A stretch of 64,000 nt of DNA from Paractinoplanes ovalisporus (GCF_016834655.1 NZ_JAENHP010000001.1:1259158-1323157); one strand, 5' to 3'; counted from the stretch's first letter, positions 9,157 to 18,483 are shown. The notes: generated from the letters alone by a model not told the origin. Made by a program: numbers and translations.

Positions 9157-10770
9157 CTACGGCCTGGCCACGGACACGTCGCGGAAGGTGACGGCGCCAC
9201 CGGTGTCGCCGACCGCGCCGAAGACGACCGCGCCCGGGCTGCCCTCGGGCGGCGGGATTCTGGTGGTGAGCAGGGAGCGGTCGTCGAGCGAGACGGTGAG
9301 GCGGGCTCCGACGGTGGCGATCAGCAGGTGGTGGGGGTCACCGGGAAGCAGCCGGTGGTCGAGCGGCCAGGTGGCGACGGTCCGCAGCCGGCGGCCCCTC
9401 TCCTGCACGATGGTGAGCCGGTCGGGGCAGGCGGCGACCCGGTGCGAGCCGGTGCCGGTCACGTGTGTCCAGACAGCGGCGCAGGCCGGGGTGGCGGCGA
9501 GGGTGAACTCGGCGTTGATGACCTGATCGCCGGCGGCGACCACGGCCGGGCACTCGTACGCGTGCGGATCGCGCGGTGTCGCCTCCAGCGGCCCGCCGAG
9601 CGCGCACAGGTCCTTGCGCTCGGCCCGGCTGGCCTTGTCGTCGGCAGCGCGGCCGATCACCGCCGGCAGCACTCCGGTGGGCGACGCCGCGGGGGTGGCC
9701 GAGCGGTCGACCACGTGGCTGGTGGCGGGATAGGCGAGGAACCCGGCCGCGAGGGCCGCGGCGGCCACTGTCATCACCGACCGGGACGGCAATCGGCGAC
9801 GGCCGGCCCGGAGCGGCTGTTCGAGCGTGGCGAGCCCGGTCTCGGCCACCGGGACAAAAGCTTCCGTACGCCGTACGGCCGCCGCCGCTCGCCGGACGTC
9901 CGGCTGTGTCCGCAGGCTGGTCCGGACGCTGGCGTCACCGGCGCTCAGAAGCTCCTCGAGCAGCTGGTGGGCGGTCGGACGGTGGGCCGGATCGGCCTCC
10001 AGCGCCCGCGCAACCAGACCCCGCAGCAGCTCGGGCAGCGCGGAGAGCTCGGGCGCGGGAAGCGGCACACCGGCCGCCGCGGCGACGACGGTTTCGGACA
10101 CGTACGGCGTCTGACCCGTCGCGGCGTAGGTGACCACCGCGCCCCAGGCGAAGATGTCGGCCGACGTGTCGACGTGGCGGTGCGCGTCGGGCCGGAAGCG
10201 TTCGGGACCCATGTAGGCGACGGTGCCGAAGAACTGGCCGGGCGAGGTGTGGTGACTGGTCGTGCCGAGCGACTTGGCCACGCCGAAGTCGATGACCTTG
10301 GGGCCGCCCACGGGCGAGAGCAGCACGTTGCCCGGCTTGAGGTCGCGGTGCACGATGCCGGCGTCGTGGATGGCGGCGAGGGCGGTCGTGACGCCGATGG
10401 CCAGGCCGTGCAGCCGGCTGCCGGTCAGCGGCCCGTTCTCGCGGATGACCTCGGCCAGGCTCGGCCCGTCGATGTATTCGACGACCAGATAGGGCGGGTC
10501 GTGGTCGGCCGCCGCGTCGAGCACTTCGGCCGTGCAGAACGGCGGGACCCGCCGCACCTGCCGGACCTCGCCCCGGAACCGGGCCCGGAAGGCGTCGTCA
10601 CAGGCCAGTTCCGGGCGTACGACCTTGACCGCGACCCGGGCGCCGGTGGGCGACTCGGCGAGGTAGACGGAGCCCATGCCGCCCTCGCCCAGCCGGGCGA
10701 CGATCCGATAGGGGCCGAGACGCCGCGGATCACCGGGACGCAAAGGACTCGCAGCCACTTCGCCGGCCAC
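9157..10770 (-). CDS. Membrane Ser/Thr protein kinase with extracellular beta-sandwich-like domain
   Basis: 537 residues. Residues 20-280 are a Hanks-type kinase: glycine loop GEGGMGSVYLAE, Lys49, HRDLKPGN (141-148), DFG (161-163), and a GTVAYMGPE activation end. A Thr/Arg-rich linker is followed by a single membrane helix near residue 335-352. The outside part (about 395-537) is not PASTA; it contains cysteines and a strand-rich tail (LLIATVGARLTVSLDDRSLL, GAVVFGAVGDTGG) that looks like a laminin-G or jelly-roll fold, possibly ligand-binding. The GTG start is at 10770. It is likely a signalling kinase that couples an extracellular cue to cytosolic phosphorylation; targets are unknown. Confidence 0.9.
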   Translation of the reverse strand: MAGEVAASPLRPGDPRRLGPYRIVARLGEGGMGSVYLAESPTGARVAVKVVRPELACDDAFRARFRGEVRQVRRVPPFCTAEVLDAAADHDPPYLVVEYIDGPSLAEVIRENGPLTGSRLHGLAIGVTTALAAIHDAGIVHRDLKPGNVLLSPVGGPKVIDFGVAKSLGTTSHHTSPGQFFGTVAYMGPERFRPDAHRHVDTSADIFAWGAVVTYAATGQTPYVSETVVAAAAGVPLPAPELSALPELLRGLVARALEADPAHRPTAHQLLEELLSAGDASVRTSLRTQPDVRRAAAAVRRTEAFVPVAETGLATLEQPLRAGRRRLPSRSVMTVAAAALAAGFLAYPATSHVVDRSATPAASPTGVLPAVIGRAADDKASRAERKDLCALGGPLEATPRDPHAYECPAVVAAGDQVINAEFTLAATPACAAVWTHVTGTGSHRVAACPDRLTIVQERGRRLRTVATWPLDHRLLPGDPHHLLIATVGARLTVSLDDRSLLTTRIPPPEGSPGAVVFGAVGDTGGAVTFRDVSVARP

Positions 10771-10975
10771 CTATCACTGGGAGTTGTCCATGCCTGTGAT
10801 CTGCACCGTACACAGCGGACGGGCCGCGTTTGACAACATTATCGTCAAGGAAGATCGAATCGAATGAATGCGAGCAGTGTTCGTTTATCACCACGCGTCA
10901 TCGGCCGGTGACGGGAACGGAGTGGGCGACCGGAAAATGCCGACGACCCATTGACGGAAGACAAGGCGGAAATGG

Positions 10976-11010
10976 GCCGGGTCCTCACCCCCGTACGGGA
11001 AGGACCCGGC
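10976..11010 (-). terminator. Hairpin terminator after the PL14-like gene
   Basis: A perfect 10-bp stem (GCCGGGTCCT with AGGACCCGGC) encloses a 15-base loop that itself contains the palindrome CCGTACGG. It lies 10 bases beyond the stop of the leftward gene at 11020. There is no U-run on that strand, but TTTT follows on the plus strand, so it may act both ways. Confidence 0.6.
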
Positions 11011-11019
11011 TTTTGATTG

Positions 11020-11886
11020 TCAGCAGGCGTTGTTCAGTTCGCAGATCTCGGCCTGGCTGGTCGCCACCTTCACGGTGTCGTACCAGATGTAGGACGGGCG
11101 CGTGGGCGCGAAGTCCGTGGTGGCCCCGCCGAAGAACGACGAGAAGTACGCGGCGTCGACGAGGTCGCCGTTGCGTACGAACCGCAGGCCGGTGACGGTC
11201 GCGGCGGGCCGGCGGTTGAACCAGGCCCGGATCTCGCCGTCGGCGTTGGCCTGTCCCCCGGTCACCGTGTTGGCCCGCACCTTCATCGCGACGTGGAACC
11301 ACTCCCCGCGCGGGTAGTAGACGTCGCTGCCGTCGGTCCACTTCAGGACCCGGGCGTCGCCGTAGACGCCCTCGTGGCCCATCGAGTAGTAGTAGACCGA
11401 CGCCTTGCCGTCCCGGCCCCAGACGAACCGCGAACTGAATCCGTTGTAACCGGTGCAGGGAACGCCACCGGAACACGGTGTCGCATTGCCGGTGAGCCCG
11501 AGGCCGAGTTTGCCGCCGAACTGCGTGCCGCCCCAGCTGAAATCGCTGCTGAAACGGGCCCAGAACGAGAGGTGGTACTCGCGTTTCGGGGCCAGTTTGA
11601 AACGAGCCTGGGCCCCGGAGTTCTCCGGTCCGATCTGACCGGCCGGATAATAGACGCGCAGCGCCTTCGTTCCGGAGTGACGGAAATTGACGCCGTCGAC
11701 CCAGGTGCGGTTGCTCATCCCGAGATCCCAGTCGGCGTTCCAGCCGGCGGCGGCCCAGGCCGAGCGCGGATAGGGCTGCAGGGAGACGCCGTTCTCGAAT
11801 CCCTGATAGGTGACGGCGGCGGAGGCGCGGCCCGGCGTGAGCAGGATCAGCAGGACCGCCACCCAGAGGGCGTGGAACCTTTTCAT
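11020..11886 (-). CDS. Secreted polysaccharide lyase-like protein (PL14/alginate-lyase type)
   Basis: 288 residues. A signal peptide is clear: MKRFHALWVAVLLILLTPG followed by RASA|A. The mature part is a single beta-sandwich domain: YQGFENG start, SGTKALRVYYPAG, REYHLSFWARFSSDF, GGTQFGGKLGLGLTG, GEWFHVAMKVRANT, and the late GGATTDFAPTRPSYIWYDTVKV. This succession (size constraint on a GGKLPGL-like strand, WH..., FGG.....P......YFDN-like) is what I associate with PL14-type alginate/glucuronan lyases and related concanavalin-like lyases. Four or more cysteines suggest disulfides. It is the last gene of the uronic-polysaccharide locus and has its own hairpin behind it. Exact substrate cannot be told from sequence. 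Confidence 0.7.
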   Translation of the reverse strand: MKRFHALWVAVLLILLTPGRASAAVTYQGFENGVSLQPYPRSAWAAAGWNADWDLGMSNRTWVDGVNFRHSGTKALRVYYPAGQIGPENSGAQARFKLAPKREYHLSFWARFSSDFSWGGTQFGGKLGLGLTGNATPCSGGVPCTGYNGFSSRFVWGRDGKASVYYYSMGHEGVYGDARVLKWTDGSDVYYPRGEWFHVAMKVRANTVTGGQANADGEIRAWFNRRPAATVTGLRFVRNGDLVDAAYFSSFFGGATTDFAPTRPSYIWYDTVKVATSQAEICELNNAC

Positions 11887-11901
11887 GCGTTGCTCCGATC
11901 G

Positions 11902-12495
11902 TTAGGGAGACCCCCGTGACAGGTCGAGCACGAACGTCCGCCCCGATGGGTGGCGGACGGCCTCGGTGAATCCGAGACGTCGGTAGAAGCCGATGGCGTG
12001 CCGGTTCTGCCCGGCCACCATCAGGTGCACGCCGGGAACGTCACGGCGTCGCAGTTCGGCGGTGCAGCGCTCGATCAGCGCGCGCCCCCACCCCCGGCCC
12101 TGGAACCGAGGGTCGATCTTCATGTGCAGCTGAGCCGGGTGCCGGGCCAACTCCGGGCCGACCGGAAAGAACCCGCGGTGGAACACGGCCACGGGGTCGG
12201 ACCCGTCCGGCGGGTACTGCGACCGCAGCGGCGGCCACCAGAACGTCTCGGCCCACACCCGGAACGCCGCGGCGTCGGCCGTCGCCACGATGTAGCCGCC
12301 GACGCCGTCCGCGTCGACCAGGACGAAGGCCAGCCCGGGGTCGGCCGTGGCGTACGGGCCGGCGTAAAGGTGCCCCGGGAAGTCGTCGTTGGCGTGCGGG
12401 AGCGGCGCGGGCCGGCCGGCGCCGTCGACGCGGGCACAAACCCGGTAGACGCCGGCCATGTCGACCGGGTGGAACTGTCGGACCGTGGCGCTCAT
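11902..12495 (-). CDS. GNAT-family acetyltransferase
   Basis: 197 residues. The N-terminal motif VYRVCARVDG, the block YVGPY-like HLYAGPYATADPGLAFVLVD, WWPPLRSQYP, and the acetyl-CoA loop DPRFQGRGWGRALIERC with IGFYRRLGF define a GNAT fold. The combination with WWPPLR is reminiscent of the acetyltransferase-like module that follows O-GlcNAcase domains, so an amino-sugar substrate is possible but not shown. It sits between the heparinase-type lyase and the PL14-like gene, 16-24 bases from each and in the same direction, so it is likely part of that operon. Confidence 0.82.
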   Translation of the reverse strand: MSATVRQFHPVDMAGVYRVCARVDGAGRPAPLPHANDDFPGHLYAGPYATADPGLAFVLVDADGVGGYIVATADAAAFRVWAETFWWPPLRSQYPPDGSDPVAVFHRGFFPVGPELARHPAQLHMKIDPRFQGRGWGRALIERCTAELRRRDVPGVHLMVAGQNRHAIGFYRRLGFTEAVRHPSGRTFVLDLSRGSP

Positions 12496-12518
12496 GTCAG
12501 GCTCCCGGAAAGGGGCGG

Positions 12519-15500
12519 TCAGTTGAGGGTCACGACGGCGTAGTTGCCGTCCCGCCGGAAGGTGGTCCGCTCGCCGTTGAGCGTCACCGTCCGCACCCCG
12601 GGCGCGAACACGCGCAGCGTCACCGGTCCGGCGGCCGCCGAGGCCGTCACCGTCAGGTCCCCGCCGGCCCGCTCGATCGTGGCCGAGTCGAGGCGCCGCG
12701 AAGCGGTCACCAGGGTCGTTCCGTCGAGGGCCACTCCGGTGCTCCTGACCAGCGACACGTCCCGCCCGTCCCGCACCAGCGCGTATCCACCGCCGCCGGC
12801 CGGGCTGCGGAACAGCAGGTCGTCACGCCCGCCGTCGGTGCGGTCGACCCGCACGTGGTCGTCGGAGATCCGGGTCGCCTGCTTCACGACCGGCCCCTCG
12901 GTCACCGACCGGGTCTCCAGCAGCGTGGTGAACCGCGCGTCCCGTACGGCCTCCCGCCGGGCCAGCAGGAACGGGATCGGCTGCCCGGTGGTGGCCACGC
13001 CCGGGGCCTGGCTCTGCAGCAGCGTGGTCGATCCCGGTTGCAGCGCCCGCATCTCCAGCACGGTCGTCGGTGACTTCCACGTCGCCCGCCACAACCCGTC
13101 GGCCGCGTTGCCCTGGGCCGTCATCGCCAGCCGGTGATAACCGTTGTCCCGGTTCTCCGGGTCGAGCGCGCACCCCGGTTCCCCGCACGCCGGCGCCCCC
13201 ATGGTGACGCCGCCGACCTCGAGCGCGCCATCGCCGTGCCACGACTGGTCATACGTGTGCGGGGCCGGGCTCGACGCGTCGACCACGTCGAGCGCGTACC
13301 CGTCGGCCATGAGAACCGAGCGGCGCAGGCTGACATCGGCGTACGCGGTGGTGGTGTCGGCGTCGGCCACCCGCAGTCCCGGCGTCTCGCCGAAGGCCAG
13401 CAACCGGCCGCGGGCCTTGCGGTCCTGGCTGCGGCCGTCGACCACCACCGTGTTGTGCGAGACCGACTCGCGGTACCAGTTGTCGGTCAGGTCGGCGTTG
13501 TCGGCGCCGTAGACCTGGCTCAGGTCGGTGGAGGGCAGTCCCCCGCCGCCGACGACGTCGAGGTGCAGCTTGTCGGCGTGGCCGTGGGTGCCGCCGGGAA
13601 CGCCGTGGTCGAGGCGCACCGCGTCGACCTGGAACGGGTCGAGGGCGGCGTCCGCGGTCAGCGTCACGTCGTCGAACACCGCGCTGCCGACCAGATCGGC
13701 GGCGGCCAGCGTGACCTGCACGGCGGCGGCGTCCTTGGGCACGTCGGCCGCGAGGCTGCGCAGCACGAATCCGGGCCGGACCTCCAGCTTGACCACGCGG
13801 GTGGCGATGGCCGAGCCGTCGGCCTGGCGGAACTCGAGTTCGAATCGGGCTGTGGCCGACGCTCCCAGCGACCGCACGCGGGCCTGCAACGTGAGCCTGC
13901 CGGTGGTGCCGTTCACCGGCACCAGCTGGCTCCAACTGCCGGAACGCAGGCGGGCGGCCCGCTCACCCCGATAGGCCGTAGGCACCCGGTCGGCCTGGCC
14001 GGCGGCGGTCCAGCCCGCGGCGCGGCCTTCGAAACCGCCGTCGTCGAGCAGATTCTCCGACCACAGATCGAGCTGGTCGGCCTCCAGCGTCCTGTCCACT
14101 CGCAGGCGAACCCGGGTCGCGGTCGCGGGGACGTCGACGCGGGTGTCGCTGGCGGCCCACCCGCTGGTCGGCCCGGCCGGAACCGACTTGCTGCCGACCA
14201 TACGGCCGTGGTTGTCGGTGAAGGTGAGCGTGAGCTTGCCGCTTCCCTTGACCATGGCGGTCAGCCGCAGCGTGGCCGCCCCTTCGCGAGGCAGCACGGC
14301 GACGTTGCCGTAGCGCAGCAGGTTGTCGGGCGCACCCGAGCGCAGCACGGTCTCGCCCAGCCCGGGCAGCGTGGTGCTCGGCTGCCGGACACCCGTCGAG
14401 GCTGGAATCGTGTCAGCCCCGTACCGCAGGGCGAAGCGGTCGACCCGCGGGTTCTTGAGGTTCTGGTACGAGTAGGCCAGTCCCACCGCGAACTGCGGGT
14501 CGCGGTACTCGGCGTAGGCCCACTCGGCGAACTGCGCGAAGTTGGGGCCGAACTTGCGCCCCCAGGTGCCGCCGTCACCCGACGCCGGAACGGTGGTGTC
14601 CGGGTAGAGGTAGGGCAGGATCGCGGTCTGCATGCGCTTGAACCGCGGATCCCCGGTCAGGTCGGGCCCGCCGGGCTGGTTGCGGGCGGCGATCACCACC
14701 TGGGTCAGCGCCTGCATGGCGTAGAGGTGATAGCTGGCCGCGCCCTCCCACCACCAGCCGTCCTTCAGCACGGCGTGGTCGAGCAGCCAGTTGGTGTCGT
14801 CGAGGGCGGCGGCGCGCAGTCCGCTGTCGTCGACGGCCGCACCCACGCCATAGATGGCGGCGTCGTGCCAGGCCTGGAAGTTCGAGGTCGCCATGGGGTT
14901 GCCGGCGACCGTTTCGGCCAGCACCCGCAGCAGGTTGTTCTCGATGTCGACCCGGTCGGCCGCCGTCAGGGTCGAGCGGATCAGGTCGTACGCGTCGATC
15001 AGGCCGATCGCCGCCACCGCCTCGTCCAGAGACTGGTAGTGGACCCGGCCGTAGAGCCCGTTGAGCGGCACCGACAGATACCAGACGGCGTAGTAGCGCA
15101 GGATGTCCCGCGCCTTGGCCGCATACTTGGGCCGGTCCGGGTCGGAGGCTGGCAGCATCTGGTAGGTCAGCGCGAGGTCGGACGCGGCCTGGGCGGCGTT
15201 GTTGTGCCAGATCTCAGTCCAGGCGCTGTCGTACGGCTCCCCGCTGTACCGCTTGCCGTCGATCGGGCAGACGTGACTGCCCGGGCTGTTGTAGTCGAAG
15301 GTGAGCATCGTGTTGGTGCCGGGGCACTTGAAGTTGCCGCTCCAGCCGCCATGGAACACCGTCTTGTCGAGCGGCCGGTCGAGCCAGGCGTCGGCCTCCG
15401 CCTTGACCACGGTGGTGAACGCGTTGCGGGCCCAGGCCTGACCGCCGATTCTCGTACGCAGGGCCTGCAGCTGCGCCACGGTGTTGTAGACGTGCGGTTC

Positions 15501-16400
15501 CTGCGGTCCGGCCGCGGGCTCGGCGACCTTCGTGGTCAGCCGGGCCACCTGGGTCAGGGCCGCGTCGCCGGTCGGGGTGATGCGCACGTTGGTCACGGTG
15601 GCGGCGTCCTGGGCCCGTACGGTCACCTTGACCGTGGCCGACGCGCCTGGCTGGAGCACCGGTGTCGTGGCCGGCTCGACGGTGGTGTCCCCGTCTGCCG
15701 TCAGGGCAAGGGAATCGGCCACGGTACGGCGGTTGGTCACGGCGAGCAGATAGGTCGCCGATCCGCCCGCGGCCACAGTCTTGGTCATGTCGTCCGGGGT
15801 GACCCAGTTCGACGCGCCGACCACCTCCACGTCGTCCACCCACATCGTGCCGGTCGAGGTCTGCACCGAGTTGATGATCTGCACCCGGGTGGTGAGCGGC
15901 GGCACCCGGAACGTGCCGGAAACCGTTGTCCAGTCCCGGGTTCCGGTCATGATGCCGCCGAGCACACCGGAACCCGTGTAGACCGTCTGCCCCGCGTTGA
16001 CGTACGAGAAGCTCAGGGAGACCCGCGCCCCGCCCGGGAAATCGGTGTAGTCGGCCAGCGTGACCCGGTCGAGTTTCACCTTGGCCGAGATGCGCACCAC
16101 CGGCAGCGTGGCCTGCGCGAGGGGCACGGTGACGAAGCCGCCGATCTTCCTGGTGGCCGAGCCGTCGATGCGCATCGAGCGGGCACCGCTCGCCTTCGTC
16201 TCGGTGTCCACGGCGTAGGTCTCGCTCTGATACGGCGTGCACCAGCTGGGGATCAGGCAGTTCTCGGCGGGCGGCGAGGCCACCTCGAAACCCGGGTTGG
16301 GCACCAGGTTGACCCCGTCCGCGGCGGTTGCGGGAGCGGCCGGCGCGAAGACGACGACCGAGCTCAGCAGGGGGGAGAGAAGGGCGGTCAGGCGGGTCAC
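12519..16400 (-). CDS. Large secreted heparinase II/III-type polysaccharide lyase with CBM-like modules
   Basis: 1293 residues, starting at GTG 16400 with AAGGAG upstream and overlapping the preceding stop (GTGA). Residues 1-28 are a signal peptide ending APATAADG. Then comes a carbohydrate-binding-like beta module (NLVPNPGFEV, to about 190) and an Ig-like region (to 290). The alpha-toroid lyase domain follows (about 300-670), with NFQAWHDAAIYGVGAA and the WWEGAASYHLYAM block. The heparinase II/III beta-sandwich begins at GETVLRSG (about 685) and resumes at GGTHGHADKLHL (about 940), with the catalytic-type HGHxDK. Between these are two CBM-like segments (TLRLTAMVKG..., NLLDDGGFEG...), an unusual insertion. 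The C-terminus is strand-rich. It likely cleaves extracellular uronate-containing polysaccharide by beta-elimination. The neighbours (aldolase, epimerase, oxidoreductase) fit use of the unsaturated uronate. Confidence 0.88.
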   Translation of the reverse strand: MTRLTALLSPLLSSVVVFAPAAPATAADGVNLVPNPGFEVASPPAENCLIPSWCTPYQSETYAVDTETKASGARSMRIDGSATRKIGGFVTVPLAQATLPVVRISAKVKLDRVTLADYTDFPGGARVSLSFSYVNAGQTVYTGSGVLGGIMTGTRDWTTVSGTFRVPPLTTRVQIINSVQTSTGTMWVDDVEVVGASNWVTPDDMTKTVAAGGSATYLLAVTNRRTVADSLALTADGDTTVEPATTPVLQPGASATVKVTVRAQDAATVTNVRITPTGDAALTQVARLTTKVAEPAAGPQEPHVYNTVAQLQALRTRIGGQAWARNAFTTVVKAEADAWLDRPLDKTVFHGGWSGNFKCPGTNTMLTFDYNSPGSHVCPIDGKRYSGEPYDSAWTEIWHNNAAQAASDLALTYQMLPASDPDRPKYAAKARDILRYYAVWYLSVPLNGLYGRVHYQSLDEAVAAIGLIDAYDLIRSTLTAADRVDIENNLLRVLAETVAGNPMATSNFQAWHDAAIYGVGAAVDDSGLRAAALDDTNWLLDHAVLKDGWWWEGAASYHLYAMQALTQVVIAARNQPGGPDLTGDPRFKRMQTAILPYLYPDTTVPASGDGGTWGRKFGPNFAQFAEWAYAEYRDPQFAVGLAYSYQNLKNPRVDRFALRYGADTIPASTGVRQPSTTLPGLGETVLRSGAPDNLLRYGNVAVLPREGAATLRLTAMVKGSGKLTLTFTDNHGRMVGSKSVPAGPTSGWAASDTRVDVPATATRVRLRVDRTLEADQLDLWSENLLDDGGFEGRAAGWTAAGQADRVPTAYRGERAARLRSGSWSQLVPVNGTTGRLTLQARVRSLGASATARFELEFRQADGSAIATRVVKLEVRPGFVLRSLAADVPKDAAAVQVTLAAADLVGSAVFDDVTLTADAALDPFQVDAVRLDHGVPGGTHGHADKLHLDVVGGGGLPSTDLSQVYGADNADLTDNWYRESVSHNTVVVDGRSQDRKARGRLLAFGETPGLRVADADTTTAYADVSLRRSVLMADGYALDVVDASSPAPHTYDQSWHGDGALEVGGVTMGAPACGEPGCALDPENRDNGYHRLAMTAQGNAADGLWRATWKSPTTVLEMRALQPGSTTLLQSQAPGVATTGQPIPFLLARREAVRDARFTTLLETRSVTEGPVVKQATRISDDHVRVDRTDGGRDDLLFRSPAGGGGYALVRDGRDVSLVRSTGVALDGTTLVTASRRLDSATIERAGGDLTVTASAAAGPVTLRVFAPGVRTVTLNGERTTFRRDGNYAVVTLN

Positions 16401-17455
16401 AGGTGCGCTCCTTCCACCGGGCGGCCGCGCAGCCAGCGGGCCCGGTGCTCGGCGACGAAGGCGTCGTCGGTCAGGTGGGGATAGGCGGCCATGACCCGGT
16501 CGAGCTCGCCGGACTGGCCCGGCGACAGGGTTTCGAGCGGGTCGAGCAGCCGGACCTCGTCGAGCAGACCCTGGCGGCGCAGGACCTCGTGGATCCCGGC
16601 GACCGAGCCGGCGAAGTGGCCGGCGACGTCGAAGACGGCCGCGTTGGCGTCGGTCAGCTGGGCGCCGAGGGTCAGCAGCTCGGCGTCGATCCGGCCGGTC
16701 TCGAGGGCCTGCCGGATGCGGTCGTGGAGGGCTACCGCCGTACGGGTCCAGACCGCGGTCTGCCCGAGGAGCCCGCCCACGATCCGCTTGCGCACCTTGG
16801 CGCCGCCGACGTCGACCTCGAACGTGGTGAGCAGGTCGGCCACGATGTTGTCGTCGTTGCCGGTGTAGAGGGCCACCTCGGATTCCCGGCCCGACTGACA
16901 GATTCCCCGTACGACGTCGAGGGTCCGATAGCGGTCGAACGGCGCGATCTTGACCGCCCGCAGTGCCGGGAGCTCGGCCAGCGAGCGCCAGAAGTCCACG
17001 CTCAGGGCCCGCCCGCCGACGGCCGGTTGCAGGTAGAAACCGCACAGCGGCAGCACCTCGCCGATCGCCCGGCAGTGTTCGAGCAGCCGGGTCTCGTCCC
17101 AGTTGTCGAGCCCGCGCAGGATGACCAGCGCCATGTCGTAACCGAGCAGCTCGGCCAACTCGGCTTCGTCGACGGCGTCTCTTGTGGAGCCGGCAACCCC
17201 GGCCACCATCAAGGGCTTGCGTTCCCGGGCGGTGTCGGCGGCGAGCGCCAGCACGGCGGGGAGCAACCCGGCCTCCCGTACGGCGAACTGGGTCGTGTGC
17301 ACCCCGACGGCCAGTCCACCGGCTCCGGCGTCGAGGTAGTAGCGGGTCAGCGCGGTCTGCCGGCGCTCGTCGAGCGAGCCGTCGGGCGTGATGACCAGCG
17401 GGTGGGCCGGGATGACGGTGCCGCGCATCAGGGTGCGCTCGGCTTCGGCGCGCAT
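16397..17455 (-). CDS. Dihydrodipicolinate synthase/N-acetylneuraminate lyase family aldolase
   Basis: 352 residues; ATG 17455 shares one base with the previous stop (TGATG). The (beta/alpha)8 Schiff-base aldolase family is indicated by RGTVIPAHPLVITPDGSLDE at the start, AGAGGLAVGVHTTQF, VAGVAGSTRDAVDEAELAE, GFYLQPAVGG and LRAVKIAPFDRYRTLDVV, where the lysine of VKIAPF is the expected Schiff-base residue. In a uronate locus such enzymes often split 2-keto-3-deoxy sugar acids, which I infer here; true DHDPS activity is unlikely because no lysine genes are near. The chain is about 50 residues longer than typical DHDPS, with the extra part at the C-terminus. It overlaps the lyase gene by 4 bases, a strong operon sign. 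Confidence 0.85.
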   Translation of the reverse strand: MRAEAERTLMRGTVIPAHPLVITPDGSLDERRQTALTRYYLDAGAGGLAVGVHTTQFAVREAGLLPAVLALAADTARERKPLMVAGVAGSTRDAVDEAELAELLGYDMALVILRGLDNWDETRLLEHCRAIGEVLPLCGFYLQPAVGGRALSVDFWRSLAELPALRAVKIAPFDRYRTLDVVRGICQSGRESEVALYTGNDDNIVADLLTTFEVDVGGAKVRKRIVGGLLGQTAVWTRTAVALHDRIRQALETGRIDAELLTLGAQLTDANAAVFDVAGHFAGSVAGIHEVLRRQGLLDEVRLLDPLETLSPGQSGELDRVMAAYPHLTDDAFVAEHRARWLRGRPVEGAHL

Positions 17456-18471
17456 CAGAACCGGCCCTCCCGCTGCTGGAAGTGGGTGGCCTTGCCGTGC
17501 ACGGCACCGCCGGAGCGCACCCATGCGGCGGTCAGGTCGAGCACCCGGCCCAGCGGCACCCGGGGATAGCCGAACGTGGCGACCTGCTTGGCCGAGTTGG
17601 ACAGCAGCGACGTCGGTTCCTCGGTGCCGGTGAAGACCGGCTCGGCACCGAGGCGCCGGCCCAGCTGCTCGCACAGCCAGCGCACCGACGCGGTCTCGGG
17701 GCCGGTCAGGTTGAGCACGTACGGCGGGGTGGCGCAGTGCTCGAACAGCCGCAGGGTGACCGCGTTGACGTCGCCCTGCCAGATCACGTTGACGTTGCCG
17801 GTGGCAAGGTCGACCGGCCTCCCCTCGGCGACGGCCCGGGCCAGCTCGAGGATCACGCCGTAGCGCATCTCGACCGCGTAGTTGAGCCGCACGATCGCGG
17901 CCTCGGTGCCGTTGACGCGGGAGAAGTGCTCGATGACCCGCTCCCGGCCGAGGCAGGACTGCGCATACTCCCCGACCGGTCCCGGCTCGGTGTCCTCGTC
18001 GGCGCCGCCGCTCGTGACCGGCGTGAGCGGATAGACGTTGCCGGTCGAGAAGGCCACGATCCGCGAGCTCGGGAAGCGTTCGAAGACCTTGCCGGGCAGA
18101 TAGGTGTTGAGGGCCCAGGTGGTGCCGGCGTCGCCGCTGGTGCCGAACTTGCGGCCGGCCAGATAGACGATGCGCGGGCAGTCGGGCAGCCCGCGCAGGG
18201 CGGCGTCGTCGAGCAGGTCGGCCCGAAGCAGCCGGACACCGGCCTTCTCCAGCCGCTCGCGGGTCGGCTCGTCGGGGTTCCGGGCGACCCCGTAGACGGT
18301 GGCCGGGCGGCCCGCCTCGTCGAGCGCGCGGCGGGCCATCACGGCGAGATCGGGGCCCACCTTGCCGGCGACGCCGAGCAGCATGATGTCACCGTCGCCG
18401 GCGGCCAGGGACGCCACCACTTCCGGGCCCGGGCGGGACAGGTCCTCTTCCAGTTCAGCCAGAGATTTCAA
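17455..18471 (-). CDS. NAD-dependent epimerase/dehydratase (extended SDR)
   Basis: 338 residues, taken from TTG 18471 with GGAG seven bases upstream. The Rossmann entry is IMLLGVAGKVGPDLAVMARR (a G-x-x-G-x-x-G variant), followed by RIVYLAGRKFGTSGD and IVAFSTGNVYP. The family's catalytic YxxxK is not obvious: GEYAQSCLGRERVIEHFS has Tyr but no lysine four residues on, so the activity may be changed. The C-terminal part has VNLTGPETASVRWL and AEPVFTGTEEPTSLLSNS. Its place between the Gfo/Idh gene and the aldolase gene suggests it processes the uronate or its keto form. It is translationally linked to the aldolase gene by one shared base. Confidence 0.82.
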   Translation of the reverse strand: MKSLAELEEDLSRPGPEVVASLAAGDGDIMLLGVAGKVGPDLAVMARRALDEAGRPATVYGVARNPDEPTRERLEKAGVRLLRADLLDDAALRGLPDCPRIVYLAGRKFGTSGDAGTTWALNTYLPGKVFERFPSSRIVAFSTGNVYPLTPVTSGGADEDTEPGPVGEYAQSCLGRERVIEHFSRVNGTEAAIVRLNYAVEMRYGVILELARAVAEGRPVDLATGNVNVIWQGDVNAVTLRLFEHCATPPYVLNLTGPETASVRWLCEQLGRRLGAEPVFTGTEEPTSLLSNSAKQVATFGYPRVPLGRVLDLTAAWVRSGGAVHGKATHFQQREGRF

Positions 18472-18483
18472 CGGGGCTCCGCA

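Noticed and set aside
8350..10833. Long open frame opposite corA and the kinase
   Set aside because: Antisense shadow; both leftward genes have intact family motifs.
13134..16484. Very long open frame opposite the heparinase-type gene
   Set aside because: It is the antisense shadow of a GC-rich gene: no recognisable domain, Gly/Arg/Val/His-biased composition, and the opposite strand has a signal peptide and clear lyase motifs.
16401..17507. Upstream extension of the heparinase frame
   Set aside because: It lies inside the aldolase gene, has Arg/Pro/Gly-rich composition, and a GTG with AAGGAG followed by a signal peptide sits at 16400.
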